This document shows, one piece after another, positions 16,401 to 26,226 of a stretch of 64,000 nucleotides of DNA. The notes under the pieces are model-generated. The model did no database searches and was not told where the DNA came from. It worked only from the letters and a program-made list of their open reading frames with translations. Location: positions 15,376,001 through 15,440,000 of the forward strand of contig NC_077222.1 of the NCBI RefSeq assembly GCF_024763615.1, read 5' to 3'. The translations under genes and the position numbers were made by a program. This stretch comes from Phlebotomus papatasi (taxonomy: Eukaryota; Arthropoda; Insecta; Diptera; Psychodidae). Within the stretch, counting starts at the first letter, position 1. Every line of letters starts with the position of its first letter.

Positions 16401-19400
16401 TGTTTGCACCAAGGCGCTTACGTACATGTTCATGAACGTAAGTAGTCATCATAGAAAATTAGAACATGTCCGACACTAACAATATTCAGCAAAACATTGG
16501 GATCTTACCATTAGAAATGGTGGATTAGAAACTGCCAAAAATATTATATGTATTTTTTAATAAAATGAATTATGATTTGTTTGCACCAAGGCGCTTACGT
16601 ACATGTTCATGAACGTAAGTAGTCATCATAGAAAATTAGAACATGTCCGACACTAACAATATTCAGCAAAACATTGGGATCTTACCATTAGAAATGGTGG
16701 ATTAGAAACTGCCAAAAATATTATATGTATTTTTTAATAAAATGAATTATGATTTGTTTGCACCAAGGCGCTTACGTACATGTTCATGAACGTAAGTAGT
16801 CATCATAGAAAATTAGAACATGTCCGACACTAACAATATTCAGCAAAACATTGGGATCTTACCATTAGAAATGGTGGATTAGAAACTGCCAAAAATATTA
16901 TATGTATTTTTTAATAAAATGAATTATGATTTGTTTGCACCAAGGCGCTTACGTACATGTTCATGAACGTAAGTAGTCATCATAGAAAATTAGAACATGT
17001 CCGACACTAACAATATTCAGCAAAACATTGGGATCTTACCATTAGAAATGGTGGATTAGAAACTGCCAAAAATATTATATATATTTTTTAATAAAATGAA
17101 TTATGATTTGTTTGCACCAAGGCGCTTACGTACATGTTCATGAACGTAAGTAGTCATCATAGAAAATTAGAACATGTCCTACACTAACAATATTCAGCAA
17201 AACATTGGGATCTTACCATTAGAAATGGTGGATTAGAAACTGCCAAAAATATTATATGTATTTTTTAATAAAATGAATTATGATTTGTTTGCACCAAGGC
17301 GCTTACGTACATGTTCATGAACGTAAGTAGTCATCATAGAAAATTAGAACATGTCCGACACTAACAATATTCAGCAAAACATTGGGATCTTACCATTAGA
17401 AATGGTGGATTAGAAACTGCCAAAAATATTATATGTATTTTTTAATAAAATGAATTATGATTTGTTTGCACCAAGGCGCTTACGTACATGTTCATGAACG
17501 TAAGTAGTCATCATAGAAAATTAGAACATGTCCGACACTAACAATATTCAGCAAAACATTGGGATCTTACCATTAGAAATGGTGGATTAGAAACTGCCAA
17601 AAATATTATATGTATTTTTTAATAAAATGAATTATGATTTGTTTGCACCAAGGCGCTTACGTACATGTTCATGAACGTAAGTAGTCATCATAGAAAATTA
17701 GAACATGTCCGACACTAACAATATTCAGCAAAACATTGGGATCTTACCATTAGAAATGGTGGATTAGAAACTGCCAAAAATATTATATATATTTTTTAAT
17801 AAAATGAATTATGATTTGTTTGCACCAAGGCGCTTACGTACATGTTCATGAACGTAAGTAGTCATCATAGAAAATTAGAACATGTCCTACACTAACAATA
17901 TTCAGCAAAACATTGGGATCTTACCATTAGAAATGGTGGATTAGAAACTGCCAAAAATATTATATGTATTTTTTAATAAAATGAATTATGATTTGTTTGC
18001 ACCAAGGCGCTTACGTACATGTTCATGAACGTAAGTAGTCATCATAGAAAATTAGAACATGTCCGACACTAACAATATTCAGCAAAACATTGGGATCTTA
18101 CCATTAGAAATGGTGGATTAGAAACTGCCAAAAATATTATATGTATTTTTTAATAAAATGAATTATGATTTGTTTGCACCAAGGCGCTTACGTACATGTT
18201 CATGAACGTAAGTAGTCATCATAGAAAATTAGAACATGTCCGACACTAACAATATTCAGCAAAACATTGGGATCTTACCATTAGAAATGGTGGATTAGAA
18301 ACTGCCAAAAATATTATATGTATTTTTTAATAAAATGAATTATGATTTGTTTGCACCAAGGCGCTTACGTACATGTTCATGAACGTAAGTAGTCATCATA
18401 GAAAATTAGAACATGTCCGACACTAACAATATTCAGCAAAACATTGGGATCTTACCATTAGAAATGGTGGATTAGAAACTGCCAAAAATATTATATGTAT
18501 TTTTTAATAAAATGAATTATGATTTGTTTGCACCAAGGCGCTTACGTACATGTTCATGAACGTAAGTAGTCATCATAGAAAATTAGAACATGTCCTACAC
18601 TAACAATATTCAGCAAAACATTGGGATCTTACCATTAGAAATGGTGGATTAGAAACTGCCAAAAATATTATATATATTTTTTAATAAAATGAATTATGAT
18701 TTGTTTGCACCAAGGCGCTTACGTACATGTTCATGAACGTAAGTAGTCATCATAGAAAATTAGAACATGTCCTACACTAACAATATTCAGCAAAACATTG
18801 GGATCTTACCATTAGAAATGGTGGATTAGAAACTGCCAAAAATAATATATGTATTTTTTAATAAAATGAATTATGATTTGTTTGCACCAAGGCGCTTACG
18901 TACATGTTCATGAACGTAAGTAGTCATCATAGAAAATTAGAACATGTCCTACACTAACAATATTCAGCAAAACATTGGGATCTTACCATTAGAAATGGTG
19001 GATTAGAAACTGCCAAAAATATTATATGTATTTTTTAATAAAATGAATTATGATTTGTTTGCACCAAGGCGCTTACGTACATGTTCATGAACATAAGTAG
19101 TCATCATAGAAAATTAGAACATGTCCTACACTAACAATATTCAGCAAAACATTGGGATCTTACCATTAGAAATGGTGGATTAGAAACTGCCAAAAATATT
19201 ATATGTATTTTTTAATAAACTGAATTATGATTTGTTTGCACCAAGGCGCTTACGTACATGTTCATGAACGTAAGTAGTCATCATAGAAAATTAGAACATG
19301 TCCTACACTAACAATATTCAGCAAAACATTGGGATCTTACCATTAGAAATGGTGGATTAGAAACTGCTAAAAATATTATATGTATTTTTTAATAAACTGA

Positions 19401-19740
19401 ATTATGATTTGTTTGCACCAAGGCGCTTACGTACATGTTCATGAACGTAAGTAGTCATCATAGAAAATTAGAACATGTCCTACACTAACAATATTCAGCA
19501 AAACATTGGGATCTTACCATTAGAAATGGTGGATTAGAAACTGCCAAAAATAATATATGTATTTTTTAATAAAATGAATTATGATTTGTTTGCACCAAGG
19601 CGCTTACGTACATGTTCATGAACGTAAGTAGTCATCATAGAAAATTAGAACATGTCCTACACTAACAATATTCAGCAAAACATTGGGATCTTACCATTAG
19701 AAATGGTGGATTAGAAACTGCCAAAAATATTATATGTATT
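13430..19740. repeat. satellite domain of subfamily A with 708-bp higher-order repeat
   Basis: Monomers carry the A-type linked variants (GAACGTAAG, AAAATTAGAAC, CAATATTC). Within about 17180-18600 the pattern of one TCCTACAC copy followed by three TCCGACAC copies recurs: the TCCTACAC variant lies near 17178, 17885 and 18594, so the higher-order unit is four monomers (about 708 bp). Elsewhere in the domain the order is less regular. Confidence 0.75.
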
Positions 19741-19768
19741 AGGTGAGATTCTTAACAAAATCTCACCT
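19741..19768. repeat. 10-bp inverted repeat at the satellite border
   Basis: AGGTGAGATT at 19741-19750 and AATCTCACCT at 19759-19768 are perfect reverse complements around an 8-nt loop. The hairpin begins at the very base where the satellite stops. It may be the end of the unit that interrupts the array; no partner end is visible because of the gap at 25727. Confidence 0.85.
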
Positions 19769-19874
19769 ACTATAATCCTAACAAAATTTCATGTCGTCCG
19801 ATCGACCTCAAATTTGGCCAAAATGTGTTTCGCCACTTCCTGATTCCGAATATATATGTGGCTAAGTTACGTTC

Positions 19875-19904
19875 CCGGCCGGCCGGCCGGCCGGCCGGCC
19901 GGCC
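19875..19904. repeat. (CCGG)n microsatellite, pure G+C
   Basis: Thirty bases of alternating CC and GG in an otherwise AT-rich setting, self-complementary throughout. It sits about 110 bp inside the non-satellite island. Confidence 0.9.
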
Positions 19905-20059
19905 GCTCTTTGGAGCTTAATAGCTCCTAAACTAAAAAAGATATCGACTTGCGGTTTTCGGCAAAGGTTATATATCGGGTGAAAATTGCAACTTGGTGCA
20001 TAGACCCCCCACCCCCCACCCCTCCTTCCGCCATTTTGAAGACCCCCCTTTTTTTGTTT

Positions 20060-21400
20060 TCTCAATAGCTCCGCCCGTGTGGCATTCAGCGGACTCAAAT
20101 TTTAGTATGTTATAGCTGGGCCTTAGAGCTTTCCATCAATACCAAACTTAAGGTCCCCCGACCCCCCTGACCCGAGCTATAAGGGTCCAAACAAAATTTC
20201 TTAAAATGGCCATAACTCCGGTTCTAATTGTCAGAATTTAAAAAGTGAGGGCTTTTTGGAAAGCTCACGTGAAATGCCACTTCCCCTTCTAACATCGCAA
20301 GTTCATAAAACCACCGCTAGGGGCGCTTTTTTTAAAAAGAAAATTTTTAAATCTTAAAAGTTAAATAACTCAAAAATTCCATTGTGCATCGGGCTGAAAA
20401 TTTAGTATGTTGTAGCCGTTGATTATACCTATCAAACAAAAAAAACCTTAAGTCGATCCATAACCCCTGACCCGAGCTATAAGGGGTCAAAGTTCGAACA
20501 TTGACCGGCCTCTATCTCCGGTTCTAATTAACATAGCGACCTAAATTTTACCTTTTTGGTTTCGTCTCGATGAGCACTTTCAGATGGAAGTTCAAAAAGT
20601 CACCACAGGTGGCGCTGTGATAGCGTCAAAATTCATCGAAATTCAAAGTCACTTTTCTCAAAAACGGCATTGTGCAAGTTAATGAAATTTTAGTATGTTG
20701 TAGTCCAGTCTAGGACGTTTCCAAAATGGTGCGTATGCGCGCTGTGGTTAAAACAGAACCGGAGATATGAGGGGTCAAAGTTCACAAAATTCAAAAAATC
20801 ATATCTCCGGTTCTATGTGACCGATTTTGATGAATGAGGGCTTAAACGAAAGATCTCACCAAATGCTACAACTTTCTAGAATATTTGAACTTCGTGGGAC
20901 CAACACCAGGGGCGCCACAGTCGAAAAACCAATTTCAATATCACATAACCTCAATTATCTCGACTGTCGCTAAACCGATTTTGATGATTACTTCGACACA
21001 ATTGTAGAACACATTTGTCTCTACATTTCGTCCATACATCATTTTCCGCTCAGACTACGCTATCACTCCGATTTTGCCGTTTAAGTGTGAAAAAATTGAT
21101 TTTTCCCATAATAACGCTTTGAAATCACTCAGATGCCAATTTGACTGCCTCTACTCCACCAAGACACTTAAAATAGGGTTTTAAATGGAAAGTCCCACAA
21201 AATACAACAATTCTTTGAAATAGTTGAAGTTCAACAAATGACTACTTGGGGCACTCTGGATGAAAAAACGAGTTAAGAAACAAAAAACCTCGCTTATCTT
21301 GGCTTCTGAGTAATCGATGAGATCATGTTCTATGGGAAAATTATAGAGAACATTCTGGTCTACATTTCATCCATATAAGTAGTAAGGTCCCCGCAGACTC
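20060..21400. repeat. diverged tandem module of about 300 bp
   Basis: Landmarks recur at nearly constant spacing. TCTCCGGTTCTA-like words lie near 20216, 20515 and 20814. GACCCGAGCTATAAGGG lies near 20170 and 20470. TTTAGTATGTTRTAG lies near 20101, 20401 and 20690. A CTACATTTCRTCCATA word lies near 21020 and 21360. At least three to four highly diverged copies of a ~300-bp unit are therefore present, with short gene-digest-like words such as GGCGC in each. I see no open frame and do not recognise the family. It could be the body of a non-autonomous element. Confidence 0.6.
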
Positions 21401-21570
21401 CTGTTTTGTGGGCGTGGCTTTCCATCGAGCACGAGACTGTTTGGTGCCGCCCACGTCGATAACTCTGGTGGGTGGGCTACCTGTAGGCCGGTTCTCCCGC
21501 CCCTCGCTCCTCCTCTTCTACATTTTGGTTAATAATTTTAACTGAATATGTCCGCAGAATGCTGTTTATA

Positions 21571-21830
21571 AATGATTTTCATTGGCTGGGCCCGCAGAGA
21601 CCTGTTTTGTGGGCGTGGCCTCCTGAGTACTCTTTTTGGGGAAATGATTTTCATTGGCCGGGCCCGCAGAGACCTGTTTTGTGGGCGTGGCTTCCCGAGT
21701 ACTCTTTTTGGGGAAATGATTTTCATTGGCTGGGCCCGCAGAGACCTGTTTTGTGGGCGGGGCTTCTTGACTACTCTTTTTGGGAAATGAATTTCATTGG
21801 TTGGGCCCGCAGACTACTGTTTATGATTAC
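21571..21830. repeat. 72-bp minisatellite, about 3.6 copies
   Basis: AATGATTTTCATTGG starts at 21571, 21643 and 21715, with a 71-bp step to 21786. Each unit holds GGGCCCGCAGAGACCTG and TTTGTGGGCGTGGC. The first copies are nearly identical and the last decays. A looser relative of the central word is at about 21388-21420. Because 72 is a multiple of 3, several frames stay open through the tract; these are not genes. Confidence 0.92.
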
Positions 21831-21859
21831 TTTTTATTGGATGTCGCGCACAATACTGT

Positions 21860-23980
21860 TTTTGAATATTAACCGTTTTTTTTTATGGCCATATTGCTTT
21901 TTCAGTTTTGGACTTTTTTGCGATTTTTAGAGCTATTTTGAATATTCGAACTTTAATATGTAACTGAAATTACTTTGGTGGACTCTTCCTCATGTAATTT
22001 TTTTTTCTCCCTATATAATTTATATGAGAAAAGATCTGCCATCCATGGGAATTGATCACCAGACCTCTCGGTTGCGAGTCCAGCACCTTATCCATTGTGC
22101 CATTGTGGCATGATAGAAGGTTTGTCAGAAGTCTTTCCTATGCAGTAAGCGGGATTCTCTATAGTCTCTGGCCTATATGCACTGTCCAAGTGTGGAAAAA
22201 TGCAAATGCAATATGAGACCTTTTCGCGCGCTCGAGACCATATGGGAGAGACTATTTGTATGAGCCTTTGCGCGACAATTTGATTCCTTCAGATGAATGA
22301 AGCAACATGGAAAAAATGTCTTGCAGTGCGCAAGATAATTGTCAAATTGAGTCGAATTTCGCAATATTCACTAATTTTACTGGCGATAAGAACTATCAAT
22401 AATTTTCATTGGTTATTGAACAGCATGATGTTGATGCCGTCATGCAATTTAAACCATTTTCATTGGATATTGATCAATAGATATTGAAACGTCATTGAGT
22501 TGAGATTTGCATGTAAACAGGGTTTTTTTTTAAAAGCATGCAACTTTTGAGCTTGCGTATTGTTTGCAATATTTGTCTTTTTTATTTAAATTGTAACATA
22601 AATTACCGAAAAATATCATACTTTTCCACTTACATGATTGTACCTCACATTATTCACATCTCTTGATGATATGATCAAACGATCTTTATGCAATTTGTCT
22701 AAAAAAATATTTTTTCGTTCAGTGATTTCAGATAAGAAGTGATAAATTTCGTGAAATTTATTGAATTTCTGCTTATTGCAGATGGTGACTGCCATGAAAT
22801 TTCAAGAATCTGAGTTTCAGATCCCCAATTTTCAAATAAACAAACTGATGATCAAAGATGTTGCAATGCATTTCTATACAATTGCGGGATTATTCGAAAT
22901 ATGATCTCTTGTAGCATGCATAAAATAAAAGAATTAAAAAATGAATGAAAAAAAATGTCAATGAGGGCAAAATTTCTTGTCTTGTGTATGAATCATTTAA
23001 CTCTCTTGATCGCAAGTGGGAAAGTATGGAAAAAGTGTTAGATTTCTCATAACTTTGTATTACAATGTTCTTTTTCTCTGACATTAGAGAATTTTTACAA
23101 CATTACAGAACAAAATTATTCAAAGTGCATTATTGATTAGTATTTTCTTTTATTATAATTTAAAAAAAATGAAAAATATCTTTAAATATATGTACAATAT
23201 TTAACTAAGAATTTGATTATGTGGAGAAATGTCAGCAGAGTGAAATAAAATAGGAACCGACTTTTCATATAAAATTGATTTTTATGAATGAAATGTTGTA
23301 TAGACTTCTATAATTCGGTACCTGGGATGATGAATTAACTTATGCATTTTTCATTGATGACTCATTATCAAATTTATGTCTATTTCTGTGGGACATATCT
23401 CAAAATAGAAGATGAAATCCTCTTTCTTTTGTAGAAGAACAATTTTTTAAGATGAGTCTCAGTAGAATAGGCATAAAAAATAAAATTCAAGAGATACTCA
23501 CTAAAATAAAGTCAAAGATTTGCGTTCTTACACTGATAAAGAAATTTAGCCTTGCACTCACTAGCACTTCATCACTGAATACTATTATTTTTAGTTCTTG
23601 ACCCTAAAGCTTCATCCTCCCCCTAAATAAATGTTAACAAAATTTTATTTATTACATTGAAAAACAATTTTAAAAAAAGTAACTTCACTTGTTATTTAGA
23701 AAAATGTTCTATTTGCCCCTCGCATCCTACCTCTAGACTTTATTCTGAGATATGAACATGACATGTCCAAACATGTTTCATCGTGTATGATACAAACATT
23801 TTGCATACGTTTGCATAATTTTCTCGGGAAATTTCGTCAGTACGATCAAAAGATCCTAAAATATTTTATAGGAATTTGAACATTGGAAAAAAAGTCTCAT
23901 TTGTATCCCTGATTTATTGATGAGTGGAAGACATTTTCTTAGTGAAAAGTGATAAATCACAAAATAACTTATCTGAAAAT
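21860..23980. other. AT-rich stretch, only a tRNA-like relic seen
   Basis: Apart from the tRNA-like relic at 22044-22109 I see no supported gene. Short frames here have no recognisable domain or coding-like composition. TTTTCATTGG words near 22399 and 22458 may be remote echoes of the 72-bp minisatellite. Confidence 0.5.
22044..22109 (-). pseudogene. tRNA-like relic (tRNA-derived)
   Basis: Read on the minus strand, it has an A-box-like TGGCACAATGG, then GATAAGGTGCTGGACTCGCA, then a B-box-like GGTGATCAATTCCC at the proper spacing. The word order resembles an Arg-type tRNA with TCG at the anticodon position. The anticodon stem does not pair well and the acceptor ends do not match, so this is a tRNA pseudogene or the head of a tRNA-derived SINE, not a working tRNA. 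Confidence 0.5.
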
Positions 23981-24726
23981 ATGGAGACAAAAGAAAGATC
24001 ACATCAAGTTCCAAATGTAATGAAGGCAAAGCAGCACTTCAACAAATATAGTCCTGATCCTGCTGAGGAACTTCGAAAGGATGAGGAACAACATGCAAGA
24101 AATCGACAACAAAATACAACTCCTGAACTACTGAATGCATACACCTACTTTCTAAATCGAACATGCACAATGTTTACCAACGATCGGGTTTACTCCAGAG
24201 AATTTTTCACCAGTTGCTAAAATATGTGCCGTAAGCTACTGGGATGGAATTGATGCTGTAGAATTCACCCAAAATACATGGACAACGTTCTGTGCCAGCA
24301 AGCAAACTTTAAGAAAAATTGTTGGGAGAGGATGCTGGAAAGGATGATGCTAATATGGAACTTGAGCTGCTAAATATTCAACTTGAAAACTGCGTGAAAA
24401 TTAGTAGTTACTATGCCGTGGAAAATTCCGAACTACTTATTCTCAGTCAAAATGATGGAAATGATCATCTATCCCTAAATATTTCAGAATTTGATAAATT
24501 AATGTTACTTTCTGAATTTATAAATGCAACTTTGATTTACAATACTTCTGTACAGTGGTATGTACAGGAATATTTTGAGAGATACAGCAATGCTTGTAAA
24601 TCTTTAGGTGTGCAAAGATTGGAAAATTCTAATTTTTCAAACAGCAATACTTTTGATCCACCAGTCAATTATTTTCGCCTGTTTCATGAAATTCCTTTTG
24701 TAGCAAGTAAATCAAATATTTCTTAA
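23981..24726 (+). pseudogene. unrecognised protein-coding relic with two frameshifts
   Basis: Three consecutive open segments in three frames read as one protein of about 245 residues. The first runs from the ATG at 23981 to about 24185. The second is open from 24186 to 24344 but in a shifted frame. The third is open from about 24320 to the TAA at 24724-24726. The shifts are near 24185 and in the A-run near 24313-24318, each fixable by one base. The first part is charged and Asn/Gln-rich; the middle has YWDG and TWTTF; the last has a strand-rich stretch followed by an amphipathic helix (HLSLNISEFDKLM) and an aromatic VQWYVQEYFERY. The LSLNISEFDKL stretch faintly recalls the PC4 single-strand DNA-binding fold, but I do not claim homology. 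No splice sites explain the shifts. It may be a decayed cellular gene, part of a mobile element or a viral remnant, or an intact gene with two assembly errors. Confidence 0.45.
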
Positions 24727-25543
24727 AATGTAACATGTGTATAAAAATCAAATGATGTCAAATATAAAGATGAGAAAACGTAAATGTAAATTGTTTTAAT
24801 CTTGTATATTTGCAATCTGAATCCTCTTAAGATAAGAAGAATGAAGAAAAAAATGAAACTTCAATTGCACAGGGTTATGCATTATGCCAATATTTATCTA
24901 TACCAACATTCTCTTTTCATCTCAACATATTTGCTATGTGAGCAAGATTAAAGTCAATGAAATAAAATTATTTGTGAGAATTTTGTCTTGTTGTGAAAAG
25001 AAATTGTTTTACAATCAATTATTTCAACATCAGACAATGTTTCTTCTGTGCATCAAGAAAAACACAACATGTTTCATTGATGCATGATGAAAAAATCGAT
25101 ATGAAAATGCGGCGAAAAATTTTACCAACATAAAAAAATCTGCAAAGAGATATCATATTTTTTATCATCTTGCATTTTTTCTGCATCAGAATATTTTCTT
25201 CACGTGAAAAAAATCTTCAAAGTGGCGTCTGGCATTTTTTCTCAACGTAATCTGATTTTTTCTTTGCAGCATTAGCAGGATTGTTTTAATTACATTTTAT
25301 AGCACAATCAAAAATGATTGTATCGAACTTCTTTGACAAAATCTACTCGATTGCATGCAACTACTTTTAAACAATTCACATGATTCCTCATGTTTATGGC
25401 AACATAAAAACAAAAAAAATGATACTTTGATCAGATGCGAAAGAAAACTCATTTCATTGTTTTACAATCAATTTTATTTATAACTTAGTCGGTTGTAGTT
25501 TTTCATTACACAAAAGAAATCTTGACTTCATTTTTTGTTTTCT
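24727..25543. other. AT-rich spacer, no gene seen
   Basis: No supported gene. It separates the convergently oriented relic and IAP-like fragment. Polyadenylation-like AATAAA words occur on the plus strand (about 24960) and on the minus strand (listed separately). Confidence 0.5.
25473..25478 (-). other. polyadenylation signal for the IAP-like fragment
   Basis: The plus-strand TTTATT is AATAAA on the minus strand, about 66 nt beyond the stop codon of the RING fragment. The position fits a 3' processing signal. In AT-rich DNA the hexamer also occurs by chance. Confidence 0.35.
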
Positions 25544-25726
25544 TCATGAGAAATATATTCTTGTAGTCTCAACGTATGGCTCTCGGCATATAGGGCAATG
25601 TCTTGTTTTTGAAGCACATCCATGACAAGCAGCAACGTGTCCACAAGGTAGGAAAGCGGTATCGTATTCATTGTTGTAGCATATTTTGCAGATTTTATGT
25701 GATTGCTGTACAATATCGTATTCTGC
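25544..25726 (-). CDS. IAP-like protein, C-terminal RING domain (partial)
   Basis: The last 60 codons of a minus-strand gene end at a stop at 25544. They encode a complete C3HC4 RING: a CKIC pair, then LPCGHVAAC, CHGC and CPIC, followed by a short hydrophobic tail ending in YFS. This arrangement at the extreme C terminus is characteristic of inhibitor-of-apoptosis (IAP) proteins, where the RING acts as an E3 ubiquitin ligase towards caspases and IAP antagonists. BIR repeats, which would make the call firm, must lie upstream, and the frame runs unbroken into the N gap. The other side of the gap is satellite, so the rest of the gene is either inside the gap or missing. Insect genomes and several large insect DNA viruses carry IAP genes; nothing here decides between them. 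A non-IAP RING protein remains possible. Confidence 0.75.
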   Translation of the reverse strand, partial: AEYDIVQQSHKICKICYNNEYDTAFLPCGHVAACHGCASKTRHCPICREPYVETTRIYFS

Positions 25727-26226
25727 NNNNNNNNNNNNNNNNNNNNNNNNNNNNNNNNNNNNNNNNNNNNNNNNNNNNNNNNNNNNNNNNNNNNNNNNNN
25801 NNNNNNNNNNNNNNNNNNNNNNNNNNNNNNNNNNNNNNNNNNNNNNNNNNNNNNNNNNNNNNNNNNNNNNNNNNNNNNNNNNNNNNNNNNNNNNNNNNNN
25901 NNNNNNNNNNNNNNNNNNNNNNNNNNNNNNNNNNNNNNNNNNNNNNNNNNNNNNNNNNNNNNNNNNNNNNNNNNNNNNNNNNNNNNNNNNNNNNNNNNNN
26001 NNNNNNNNNNNNNNNNNNNNNNNNNNNNNNNNNNNNNNNNNNNNNNNNNNNNNNNNNNNNNNNNNNNNNNNNNNNNNNNNNNNNNNNNNNNNNNNNNNNN
26101 NNNNNNNNNNNNNNNNNNNNNNNNNNNNNNNNNNNNNNNNNNNNNNNNNNNNNNNNNNNNNNNNNNNNNNNNNNNNNNNNNNNNNNNNNNNNNNNNNNNN
26201 NNNNNNNNNNNNNNNNNNNNNNNNNN
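25727..26226. other. assembly gap of exactly 500 N
   Basis: Exactly 500 N is a placeholder length, so the true size is unknown. It joins the 5' side of an IAP-like frame directly to satellite DNA. It probably hides both the rest of that gene and an unknown amount of satellite, or it is a misjoin. Confidence 0.95.

Larger units (their letters stand above)
1..19740. repeat. 177-bp satellite array, about 111 monomers
   Basis: Head-to-tail monomers repeat every 177 bp: the motif CACTAACAAT starts at 1, 178, 355 and 532 and continues in register to the end. Monomers differ by only a few substitutions and very rare indels. Each contains an AATAAA, an imperfect 26-bp dyad (CTTACGT, A, CATG, TT, CATG, A, ACGTAAG) and an 8-bp inverted pair ACATGTTC/GAACATGT spaced by about 30 bp. 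No monomer contains a plausible coding sequence. The left end runs off the window and the right end is in mid-monomer (monomer position 81). The length is in the range common for centromeric or pericentromeric monomers, but that location is inference. Confidence 0.98.

Noticed and set aside
1..19740. Regular repeats resembling a CRISPR array
   Set aside because: The entire 177-bp unit repeats with no unique spacers, and the context is eukaryotic; it is a satellite.
19862..20098. 78-codon minus-strand frame with repeated GRPA residues
   Set aside because: The residues come from the (CCGG)n tract; no domain and no homology pattern.
21538..21930. Repeat-protein-like frames on both strands
   Set aside because: They are created by the 72-bp minisatellite, whose period is divisible by three.
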